64,000 bases of DNA from Erythrophleum ivorense (Eukaryota; Streptophyta; Magnoliopsida; Fabales; Fabaceae). Positions within the stretch are counted from its first letter, which is position 1; the number at the start of each line of letters is the position of its first letter. The translations under genes were made by a program, and so were the position numbers. The notes under the pieces were generated by a model. It saw nothing but the letters and a program-made list of their open reading frames with translations. It had not been told where the DNA came from and made no database searches. The DNA is taken from the NCBI GenBank assembly GCA_026724425.1, contig JAIUCV010000117.1, forward strand, positions 281,501 to 345,500, given 5' to 3'. Positions 22,219 to 33,166 of the stretch are shown piece after piece.

Positions 22219-22767
22219 TATTAGGAAATCTTAGGACATATTCTAGATTGATCTATATGCATTTCTTTTCCTGTTTGTGTTTATCTTTTCTCTCGTCTTT
22301 TCCTATTCTAGTTAGGACATAAGTCGGTTTTAGCTCTTGTATAAATACATGAACTTATGGTCTCATCAATACAACTCGAAACATTCAAATCATTCCCTTA
22401 TTTTACATGGTATCAGAGCATTAAGATCTGAAGACCTAATTTTCGTTCATCAATTTTCTTTGAGTTCACATCCTTACTCTGTTTTAGTGATCAAAAACAG
22501 AGCATCCATCCTCATCATCATCAATCTGCTTCAACAAGATGGCTCTCAATCCTGTTGTCGTTCCTAATCCTACACGGAAGACGATTTCTCCGTATGATTT
22601 AACGGCTAGTGACAACCCAGGAGCTGTGATCTCTCAACCACTGCTCAATGGGTCTAACTACGATGAATGGGCCATCAATTTTCGCATGGCTCTTAGCTCT
22701 CGGAAAAAGTTTGGCTTCCTGGACGGAAGCATACCAAAACCGGCGGCTAATTCTCCTGACCTTGAAG
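22219..22767 (+). mobile_element. Truncated Copia element: 5' LTR plus start of gag
   Basis: The LTR at 22219-22407 is identical to the 5' LTR of the full element and is followed by the initiator-Met tRNA primer site TGGTATCAGAGC and the gag ATG at 22539. The gag frame matches the full element for 76 codons and is then cut by the duplication junction at 22767. The preceding GTTTT (22214-22218) is the same target duplication as at 32842-32846. The truncation is therefore the edge of the segmental duplication, not a separate insertion. Confidence 0.95.
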
Positions 22768-24179
22768 GACATAATCAACGTCATGTCTAAAGGACATATG
22801 AGAGTCTCCAATTGCTATAGATTCTAAAGCTCCCGCCATTGCACTATTTCCTCTGTTGATCTTATATGTATATTGAACATATATATATGTCAATTATATC
22901 CAAAACATAAAAACTTTGACAGAATTAAATGAATTGAGAGGGTAGAGAAGTGAACATTACTTGCGTAATTGCATATTTGCTTCAAATCCAGCATGTCTAG
23001 CATGGTCTGTATTTTCTGAACAACTCATAAGTCTTTGCTCAGCTGGCACTAATATGATCTACAAAGAGAGACAAGTTAGAGGCAGAAACGCAAAATAAGT
23101 CATATATACAAGACTCCACAAGTCAAAGGGCAGAAACGTTTTGGCTTCATATGTGATGTCTACGTGAACAAGTATCCCTAATAATCTCTAAGTGAAACTT
23201 TGACGAACAGAGAACAGAAATGAATGAAGTAACTTACCTTAGAACCGTGTCCTATGTTTGGCTAAGCAATCCAAAAACTGTTGCTTCATTAGAGACCTCT
23301 AGAATAATGACGTTAGAAATGTAACACCTTCTCTTGCACGTTCTTCAATTCAAGATTATCCCGTATTGCTTCTCGCATCCAAAGTAAAGCTCTTTCTTGC
23401 GCAAGTAGGCCCGTACGCTTTACACGTTTATCTTCTCTTCTATGAATTTCTTGTAAAACACTTCAAGACCTTTCTGCTCAGACAAAGAAACGCAACAGAA
23501 GGTGAAATCTCTGTACACAGTATCATCTTCGACACATAAATCTGCAATAAGCCAACAGAGAGAACGGTAGTCTAAAGTGATAAATTATAATCAACATTTA
23601 TGTAACACAAATCGATAACGTGAAGATGAACCAAACGTATGGTGTGTCATAAGAAACAAAGGAGTAATAATTCTCCGAATTTAATAGTTAACACCATTAC
23701 ACTAAAGCAACATGGGAACAAGAGACACACACACACACACAAAAAAAAAAATCTGAAAACCATGAGAGTCGCTACATATGATCAGTGGCTATAAAAAAGT
23801 GAGTGAATATTTCAGTATTGGTGAAAAAAAAAATCAGTATTAGTATTAGTGAATATTTCAATATTCTAGTATTAAGTGAATATTTCAGTATTACATAGTG
23901 AAAAAATATCCCCATAGAGAGCTGTTTGGAAAAGAAATTTGTATCCTTTTAGACAGGAAAATCTTATATTATAAAGTATAAACATAAACAGAGGGAATAG
24001 TAACTACGTAGTAAGTATATATAGCACACTAGCAGAGTCAAGTTTTAAATTTTAATCATCCACATTTGAGATTAAAGTCAAAATTGCCGATTTTGCAGAG
24101 ATGTGAGTCAAAGTCGTCGTGTATTCTCAACTTGCCAAGCATCATTTCTGCAATTTCTACATCTCTCTCCGTTTCGCGC
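22768..24179. other. Upstream region of TNL copy 2, without fold-back element
   Basis: Counterpart of 10555-11862 plus 13374-13551. The minus-strand exon-like frame present in copy 1 is disrupted here by an 8-bp deletion near 23460. The empty insertion site AGTAAGTAT sits at 24010-24018 beside an intact TATATATAG, so this is the ancestral promoter arrangement. Confidence 0.6.
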
Positions 24180-27100
24180 ATGGCTTCTTCTTCTTCTTCT
24201 TCTTCTTCTTCTTCTTCTCCTTCTCCTCCACCGGTCGATTGTCCACACGATGTTTTCCTCAGCTTCAGAGGAGAAGATGTCCGCCTCAAATTCCGTTCCC
24301 ACTTTCTCAAAGAGCTCGACCGCAAATTAATCACCTTCAAGGACGATGAGATGGAGAAAGGCCGATCTATTGCTCCTGAGCTTATCAAGGCCATTAAAGG
24401 AGCGAGGATCTCGATTATCGCGTTTTCTAAGAATTTTCCAAGTTCGAGCTGGTGCTTGGACGAATTGGTCGAAATCATGAATTGCAGAGAAGAACGAGGC
24501 CTAATCGTGATTCCCATTTTCTACGAAGTGGATCCTTCTCATGTCAAAAAACAATCCGACGGCTTCGGAGTGATCTTCGATAAGACTTGCGAAGGCAGAT
24601 CGGAAGAAGAGATACTTCGGTGGCGGCTAGCGTTGACCAACGCAGCAACAGTAGTCGGAGACGGAGAGGATTCTCGGAACTGGTACTTTCCTAATATTGA
24701 TTCCTCTTCCTTTAGTTTGTTTGTGAGACGATTTAGATCATCGTCAACGATGTTTCAAATAAATTGAACTCATTTTATTTTTTCAGATTTCTTTCCAACA
24801 TTCTTCTTCTTTTGGTATGTTTATGCTACTGTGTATCATCTTTTGTTAGGACTGATGAAGCAAAGAGGATTGAGATCATCGTCAACGATGTTTCAAATAA
24901 ACTGAATTCTACCGAATCCAATGATTTTGCTGACTTTGTTGGTATTGACCATCACATGAAAAAGATGAATTCTTTTTTGAATCTGGAATCAGATAAAGTG
25001 ATAATGGTAGGGATTTGGGGTCCATCTGGAGTTGGCAAGACTACCATAGGACGAGCTCTCTTTAGTCAGCTCTCATGTCAGTTCCCACCCAGAGTTTTCA
25101 TTGATAAGACCAAGGAAAACTATACAAGGGCAAACTCAGACGACTACAACACGAAGTTGTACTTGCAAACGCAGTTTCTCTCCGAAATTTTGGACCAGAA
25201 GGACCTAAAGATCCATGGTTTAGGTGCGGTGGAAGAAAGGTTAGGGCATAAGAAAGTTCTTGTTGTTTTCGATGATGTTGATGATCAAGTCCTCTTAAAG
25301 GCCTTGGTGGGGAAAACTACGTGGTTTGGTCCTGGAAGTAGAATTGTTGTGATTTCGAAAGATAGGGAGCTTCTGAAGGATTGTGGAATCGAATATGATT
25401 GTATTTACGAGGTGGGTTTCCCGTCGAAAGAGCTAGCTTTCCAGATGTTCTGTCGTTGTGCATTCGGGCAAGACTCTCCCCCTGATGGTTTTATGGATAT
25501 TGCTATTGAAGCTGCAAGGCTCGCTGAGAATCTGCCGCTGTGTCTCAGTGTTTTGGGTTCATCCCTGCGAGGGATCAAGAAGGAGGACTGGGCAGATAGG
25601 CTGCCTAAGCTCCGAAACAGTATGGCTGGACAAATTGTTAAAACGTTAAGAGACAGCTATGATAGGTTAGAAAATGATCATAAAGCACTATTTCGTCACA
25701 TCGCTTGTTTATTTAATCATAAACCACGTGACTACGTGATGCGATTGCTTGGAGATCGTAAGTTGGATGTTGGTGCTGGACTTGATACTCTAGCTGAACG
25801 GTGTCTCATACAGATATCTGAGGATAACATCATTAGGATGCATGATTTCCTGCAAAAAATGGGTAGAGAAATCGTCCGTCAACAAGAACAAGATATTCCT
25901 GGAAAACGTCAATTCTTGATGGACTCTAAAGAGATCTCCGATGTACTAGTCGATGGAACTGTAAGTGTGCTGCCTGCCTCAATACGTTTAAAAGCATGTC
26001 CTTAGGTTACTAATACATTTTGTCTTTCTAATATTTTTGCAGGGAACTAACAGTGTTTTAGGCATATTTCTGAACTTATCTGAAATCGAGGATACGTTTT
26101 CGATTGATAAGAAAGAATTCACGAGGATGAAAAACCTTCGCTTTCTAAGCATCTACGGGGTCTTACAAGAGGATAAAGAAGTCTTGCTGGATTTACACGG
26201 AGGTAAAGACATTATGTGGCGCCAACTTAGATTACTGGAATGGTGGGGGTGCTCAATGAGATGCATGCCTCCTAACTTTCGTCCAGAAAATCTCGTAGAG
26301 CTTAGAATGCCGGATAGTCACCTTGAGGAATTGTGGGCAGGTGTTCAGGTATGAATGCTTTAAAATGTAGTAATTGATTTAAACAATGCATTATATTTTT
26401 CATTCTTCTTGCCTTCTGATTACTGATTCCACAAAAGGCTTAATAAAATCATGGGAGAATAGAATTTGGTAAATGAAAGAGAATAAGATTTTGCAAATTT
26501 TCTGCTCTAAACCAAAACATAACTTTTGAATGAGATTGATGGAAGGCGAGACAGACATCTGAGAAAAGCCAGAAGAGCGTGTTTAATTGCAAACTTTCTC
26601 AAGTAGAACATTTTACAACATGGTTGACATATTTTAAGCCTTGCCTCTTTCTTGTGTTATGATCAGCTGCTTAAATGCCTCAAGAAGATGGATTTGCGCA
26701 GATCTAAAAAGCTTAAAGAATTCCCAGATCTTTCAAAGGCCACCAATCTTGAGGAATTGTATCTTGGAGATTGCTGGAGTCTGAAGGTGATTCCTCCTTC
26801 TATTCAGAATCTCAACAAACTGAAGAAGCTAGACATGAAAAGATGCAAAAATCTGCAGGGTCTTCCAACCAGCATCGACTTGAAATCTCTATATTCCCTC
26901 AATCTCAGTGGGTGTTCACAGTTGAAAACTTTTCCTCAGATTTCAAGGAATGTTTCATCTCTCTTCCTAGATGAAACGGAGGTTGAAGAAGTTCCTGGGG
27001 GGATAGAATATATCTCTGGGCTCAATTACATATTGCTGAACGGTTGCAGCAGCTTAAAATATATATCTCCGAACATTTTGAAACTGAAAGATCTCGAGGT

Positions 27101-29194
27101 GATATTCTTTTCAAACTCTGATTTTATCATTGAAGAGAGCGACTCTCCAAGTGCAGAAGCAACTACAACAGACAACATTCACACTCAATTAGCAGATGCT
27201 TCTTCCTCTTGCAACTGGAAGCACGACGTCTACCTAAGCTTCTGTGGGAAAGACGTACGCAGAACTTTAATCAGCTACTTGTACCAGGAATTGAGTCGCA
27301 AAGGAATAACTGCATATAAGGCAGATGAGTTAATGAGAAGCCCGGAGGCCCAGGACACTGAGATTCAACATGTGATAAGAGAATCAAAAATAGCTATAGT
27401 CGTGCTTTCAAATAATTACGCGTCCTCGACATGGTGTTTAGATGAGTTAGTGGAGATCATAAAATGCAAAAAAGAGATTGGTCTAAAAGTGATACCCATT
27501 TTTTATGGTGTGGATCCTGGTCGTGTCAAGAATCAGATCCCAGACCTTGTAAAGACCTTCAAGAAGATGTATACAGTGGACAAGCAAGAAAAATGGGTAC
27601 AAGCTTTTAGTATAGTAAATCAACTTCTAGGATTGCATTCCCGAGACTGGTAAGCTAACAGAACTATTTCTTACTAGCTTTGACTTTAAGTTCTTAAGTA
27701 TTATCTTCATGGATGTTCATTTCTTCATATTGTTTACTCCATTTTGATTGTGCCATCATCTTTCTTCCTACCAGGGGTTCTGATGCAGAGTTGATTCAAA
27801 AAATGGTTGATCTTGTGTCTGTTAGACTAAATATTACACCAAAAACGATTTCTCCAAGTGTGCTGGCAACGGCAACAGACAACATTCACACTCAGTTAGC
27901 AGATGCTCCTTCCTCTTGCAATTGGAAGCACGACGTCTTCCTAAGCTTCCGTGGGAATGACGTACGCAGAACTTTAGTCAGCTACTTGTACCAGGAATTG
28001 AGTCGCAAAGGAATCACTACATTTAAGGACGACTTGCTTAGTAGCAAGGACATGGCCCGTCTGCTTCGAAATGGGATAAGAGAATCAAGAATAGCTATAG
28101 TCGTGCTTTCAAAAAATTATGCATCTTCGAGATGGTGCTTAGATGAGTTGGTGGAGATCATAAAGTGCCGAGAAGAGATTGGTCTACAAGTTATACCCAT
28201 TTTTTATGGTGGTGATCCTGTTCATATGAGGAAGCAGATCCTAGACCTTACAGAGGACAAGCAACAAATATGGATGCAAGCTTTTACTGTAGTAAACCAA
28301 CTCATGGGATATCGTTCCCAAGACTGGTAAGCTACTGAATTATTTATTGCTTTGACTATATAGTCCTAAAGTACTATTATATTCAGGAACGTTCATTTCT
28401 CCATAGTATTTTGATTGTGCCATCATCTTTCTTCCTACCAGGGATATGGATATAAAGATGATTGAAAGAATAGTTGATGATATTTCTTTTGGACTAACTA
28501 TTACACCAAAAAAGTTGTCTGATGTTGCCGCAGTAGAAATGCTGCCCGGGATTCGTAATACTCTAGACAAGGAAATTGAGAAAACATTAATAGTGCATTA
28601 CGATGGTTTAAAGAGGAACGAGAAAGCATTGTTTCGTCATATTGCTTGCTTTCTGAACAATGAGACATATGATAATGTGACGCGAGTGCTGGAAGAAAGT
28701 GAGTTGGATGTTAGAGTTGGTCTTAAAATTCTATTTGATAAGTCTCTCATACAAATATCGGAAGAGAGAGTCATATGTATGCACGATGGGCTGCAACAAC
28801 TGGGCAGAAAAATAGTTCTTGGACCTTTCATTCACCAGCCTGCAAAGCGTCAATTCTTGATGGATACTAGTGAGGGTTGCAATGTGCTTATTGATCAAAC
28901 TGTAAGTTTTTAGTTTTAGCATCGTTATATATATGTTAAATTTGGTTTCCTTACATAAATCAGGGTATGATTTGTTCGCTTAAAATATTTTTTTCCCAGG
29001 GTACTGAAGATGTGTTCGGCATTTCGTTTAAGGTAGCAGAAATGGAAGAGACATTGAGAAGAGATGAAAGATTCAAAGGATTGAAAAAGCTACAGTTTAT
29101 GAGAATGTGCAAGGAGAGTTTGTACGGTAAAGAAGTCAGATTGCATTTAGTAAAAGGTCTCCACTCTTTGCGGCACCGCCTTAATAATACTTGA
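24180..29194 (+). CDS. TIR-NB-ARC-LRR-TIR-TIR-(half NB-ARC) immune receptor, copy 2
   Basis: Same exon layout shifted by 10,628 bp: 24180-24682, 24850-25960, 26043-26348, 26667-27649, 27775-28326, 28442-28901 and 29000-29194. The 1,369-residue product is identical to that of copy 1 in every frame I compared, including all three WCLDELVEI TIR motifs, the P-loop, the MHD motif and the P-loop-less second NB-ARC. The difference is the promoter: here the region upstream of the TATA box (near 24016-24024) is uninterrupted, whereas copy 1 has a 1.5-kb transposon. If only one copy is expressed normally, this is the likelier one. A model split into a TNL gene (24180 to about 27150) and separate TIR genes is possible. 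Confidence 0.75.
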
Positions 29195-30138
29195 CCGGTA
29201 TGAATACTCACTCGATCTGGCCGTATTGATAGGATTTACTCAGTTTTCCAGTTATGGGATATGCTTATATGTTAAACTTTACTTGTCCAGGTGATATTAA
29301 GCATTTCTGCTACCACTGGTCCACTCTTTTTATGTTGAATCTTTGGGATTTTTCGCAAGAAATAGGCAACGTCTATTTCGAGTTGTTGCAGAGACTAAGG
29401 TATGGTCAACGAACCATATAGATTAATGTTCTCTCTGCTCACTATAGTTTACCACTCTTATCTTCCACAGACTACCATTATAGAGCATTGGAGGCGTATT
29501 GAAGTAACAAGAATCGAAAGCAACAGAGACATTGCAATCTTGAGGTTTCATATGCAACAGAGACATTGTAATCTTGAGGTTTCATATACCGACTGGATGT
29601 TCTTGTCTGTTTCACCATTGCTGGTATGTCAGTCTTCCTCACCTCTAATATTATTCTCAACAAAGTAAAGGCTCTGGAAAAGATAACTGTGGTTTTTGCT
29701 AAAGTGTGTTTCTGGATGTTGCTTGTGTTTTGGATATGGGCATATGGCACTCGTAGGACTGGTCATTGGAGTCATAGTGCATTTGAGTGTCTCTTTGACA
29801 AATTCTTTATAATGGCTTTCATTGCTGAAAAATTGTTCTCTGCTTTCTACAACGTGGGTCTTGTAGACATGGATGGACAAGCGTCCCCTTTCTAGTAAAG
29901 CTTTCTCTCTTTTATGTATTTATAGCTGCTTTGTATCTCAGATGATCAAGATCCTAACAATAAAACAATAGAAGAATATGATCCCATCTCTCAAGACCTT
30001 GAAGATCGATGTGCTTCGTGTTCAATGTCAAGTGCATCACCATATAGCATTATGAATGTTGATCCAAAACGCAAGTTTTATCTTCCCGAGCCATCCTTGC
30101 TTGCCAGATCAACTTTCTCAAAGCTTAATCAATAGGTT
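29195..30138 (+). pseudogene. TNL 3' remnants, copy 2
   Basis: Duplicate of 18567-19510. It contains the 34-bp direct repeat at 29520-29587 and the terminal exon-like frame at about 29940-30136, ending SKLNQ-stop. Stops and shifts separate these from the receptor frame. Confidence 0.4.
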
Positions 30139-30529
30139 GGAATTGATGAAGAAGATAGTGACAGACAACTGGTCAAAGAGTATAAAGATTATACTTTTTT
30201 CTCAAAGTAAATCTTTCCTTTTTTCTAAACAATCCTCAACGGCTAGATATAGTAAAATTAAGGAAATTACGCAACAATTAAACAAAGAAACCGAATCTAA
30301 AACACCCACGCGCGCAATCTTTAACGCGTTTTATTTTATTTTTTATTTTTTACCGTTGGGGGCCAAAAGTAAAAAGAAAAATCTATAAATATATCTCAAA
30401 TTCACACAGTTTATCTCATTCTCAGTTTCATTCTTATTCTTGGTCGTGTTCGTGCTTTCTTCTTCGTACGTCAGCGAGAGAGAAAAAAACCCTAGAGTTT
30501 GTTTCCGTAATCAGCAAGAAAATCACACG

Positions 30530-31630
30530 ATGCGATCTTCTCCTTCTTCGTCTTCCTCTTCCTGTTCACTCGCTTCCACCAGTTTAACTAACAGACTCGA
30601 GACAGTCTTCAAGAAAGCTTACGAGCTTACGACTCTCTGCGATATCGAAGCCTGCGTCATCCATTACGGACCAGACGGAGAGTTGAAAACATGGCCTGAG
30701 GATAGAGATAAAGTGAGAGACATGACTCTTAGGTACAGTCAACTAGACGAGGCCAAGAGACGCAAGAAAAGCGTCAATCTTTCTGGATTCTTGATGAAGA
30801 AGAAGAAGAACGTGAAGACGAATTTGAAGAAGAAGGCGAAGACGAACGACTTAAAGTATCCGATCTCCGATCATTACTCTCCCGACCAAATCTCCCAACT
30901 GATTGAGTCCTTAGAACAGAGTTACTCTACATTGAAAGAACGGCTTCGGTTTCTTGAGGCACAGAAACAGAAGAAGGAGACAAAATTGGAGGATCTTCAG
31001 AGTCAGAGTTTAGCTCCGCCAACGTTTCAGACCCAATCTTTAAACCCTAGCAAGTTCTCGCTGTTTATGTATAACGCAGGAGATGCTACTCTCTCTCAAA
31101 TCCCACTCTCTGCACTAAAATTCAATCAAGTGCCCTCACAGTTCACCAATTACTCGGCAGTTCAAGAATCTGGATTGAAGAATCAGTTGATGCATCAAGA
31201 GCCTTATGGTTATGATCAGAACAACATGTGTATGAGTGGTATTACCAAAAGCAACAACTTTCAACGTCTTTGCGTCTCACACAGTCAAGATCTCTCAGCG
31301 TTACCATCAGAGTTACAAGAATCTGTGAACAACTTTGGGTTGAATCAGTTGATGCAGCACGAAGAGCTTTATGGTTTTGATCAGATCATGTGTACGAGTG
31401 ATACTACCAACAACAACGTTCTAGATCCTTGTCTCTTAAAGACAGTTTCAGATGATTTCTGTTCTGAATTTCAGGTCGGTAACACTAGCTTCCATCAAGA
31501 TTTTCCAGATGTGTCAACCAGCTATGATGTTCAATCTGCTGAGAGCAGTCCACTTCAGAGATCAACCCTACCATCTCTCTACACCGTTCCTAACAGTTAC
31601 TTTCTTTCTGAAAACTCGAGATTTCTCTGA
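30530..31630 (+). CDS. Atypical type I MADS-box protein, copy 2 (AGL81/AGL98-like)
   Basis: This is identical in sequence to the 366-residue copy at 19902-21002, with the same TATAAATA and telo-box leader (about 30384 and 30486). The half MADS domain (KKAYELTTLCDIE), Lys-rich block, coiled coil and QLM-type repeat tail are all kept. Because the coding sequences do not differ, it is not possible from sequence alone to say which copy is active. Downstream it shares the long hairpin with copy 1. Confidence 0.85.
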   Translation: MRSSPSSSSSSCSLASTSLTNRLETVFKKAYELTTLCDIEACVIHYGPDGELKTWPEDRDKVRDMTLRYSQLDEAKRRKKSVNLSGFLMKKKKNVKTNLKKKAKTNDLKYPISDHYSPDQISQLIESLEQSYSTLKERLRFLEAQKQKKETKLEDLQSQSLAPPTFQTQSLNPSKFSLFMYNAGDATLSQIPLSALKFNQVPSQFTNYSAVQESGLKNQLMHQEPYGYDQNNMCMSGITKSNNFQRLCVSHSQDLSALPSELQESVNNFGLNQLMQHEELYGFDQIMCTSDTTNNNVLDPCLLKTVSDDFCSEFQVGNTSFHQDFPDVSTSYDVQSAESSPLQRSTLPSLYTVPNSYFLSENSRFL

Positions 31631-32846
31631 GAACTAACAAACTGCCAGAACAAAAAAAGGTTAGAAGCAAGTACTTGGTGAAGTAGCTGATGATCATAGA
31701 TAGTGAAGCTGTTTATTATGTTTTTATTTTGAATATGCATATAACTGCAAAACAAATGTATTTGAAGAGATTATATTAGAACTTGCTAGAACTTGAACTG
31801 AACACATTAATTAATTGAAACACACGTATAACGCATATTGGTTTACACACACCCATACTGACATACATATGTACATGTGTATTTAGACCGGTTCGGTCCG
31901 GTCAAGTTCTAACCGGTTCGGTATGTTACATGCTAGAACTTGACCGGACCGAACCGGTCTAAATACACATGTACATATGTATGTCAGTATGTGTGTGTAA
32001 ACCAATATGCGTTATACGTGTGTTTCAATTAATTAATGTGGAATTATATGATATCAAATAGACATTGGGGAGACAATACTATTAAAGCAAATGTAACTAT
32101 AAATGATGCATATACCTAATGCGGAGGTTGCATGCTCAGCCAAGTAAAGGAAAACATTTTAAAGGTTCACCAAATTTAGAAAAAGACTCGTCTCCTTCAG
32201 TTTTCTTTTTCATATTCTGAACAAATGACCCACAATGTGTTTAAAAGATCTTACGTAATTTATGACATAATTCCCCAACTTTCTCCTACAAAAGCTTTAT
32301 TGGCACTTAAAAAAAAAAATTATTTAGAGTTTTTTTCTCTTGATTTATACTATTTTAACAGATAAATCAATATCTTAAAGTAAATTTCAGTTTTTGTGTG
32401 TGTGTGTGGACATCCCTAAAAATAGAAATTAGTTTTCCCGTCCCTCTCCATCTTTCACACACATTACAATGTATACTCATTGGGGTCTTATAATAATAAA
32501 GGTCAGATAAATGTGAAACACGCTTGCAGTAATCATGTGTATTTTATCAATTTTTTTTTTTTGTAAAAAGGTATTTATCAATCTTCTTTCAGCATATTAT
32601 GCCTACATTAAAGGCTGAGTATATGCCCAAAGAGAAAGAGAGAGAGATTTTCAAATTTTACTTTCTTGATTAAAGCGGCGACTTATGCGTTACATGTCAT
32701 TTCGTGATTTTGTGGTCATGGTTAAAGCAGAAGTTTTTTTTTCCTCAAACATACCCAATTTATTAAAATACTAAAGAGTGGCACATTGTTTCTCTTGTTC
32801 AAGCATAGGACTTAGCCATGCTGGGATACTACAATCTAGAAGTTTT
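31631..32846. other. Intergenic region between MADS gene and Copia element, copy 2
   Basis: Duplicate of 21003-22218; it holds the hairpin at 31803-32040 and no gene. It ends with GTTTT, the left target duplication of the Copia element. Confidence 0.45.
31803..32040. repeat. 238-bp long inverted repeat, copy 2
   Basis: Same hairpin as at 21175-21412, with arms 31803-31911 and 31933-32040. Confidence 0.85.
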
Positions 32847-33035
32847 TATTAGGAAATCTTAGGACATATTCTAGATTGATCTATATGCATTTCTTTTCCT
32901 GTTTGTGTTTATCTTTTCTCTCGTCTTTTCCTATTCTAGTTAGGACATAAGTCGGTTTTAGCTCTTGTATAAATACATGAACTTATGGTCTCATCAATAC
33001 AACTCGAAACATTCAAATCATTCCCTTATTTTACA
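32847..33035 (+). repeat. 5' LTR of Copia element
   Basis: 189 bp from TATTAGG to TTTTACA; it contains TATAAATAC as a putative promoter. It is identical to the LTR in the truncated copy at 22219-22407. Confidence 0.95.
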
Positions 33036-33166
33036 TGGTATCAGAGCATTAAGATCTGAAGACCTAATTTTCGTTCATCAATTTTCTTTGAGTTCACATC
33101 CTTACTCTGTTTTAGTGATCAAAAACAGAGCATCCATCCTCATCATCATCAATCTGCTTCAACAAG

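Larger units (their letters stand above)
10555..22767. repeat. Tandem duplication, copy 1
   Basis: This block reappears at 22770-33395. Copy 1 starts at the CATAATCAACG found at 10555 and ends inside the Copia gag at TTGAAG (22762-22767). At the junction with copy 2 there are about two unmatched bases before CATAATCAACG begins again. Copy 1 is longer by the 1,511-bp fold-back insertion plus its 9-bp target duplication and small indels. From about 13401 to 22767 the sequence appears identical to copy 2 at a constant offset of 10,628 bp. Confidence 0.95.
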
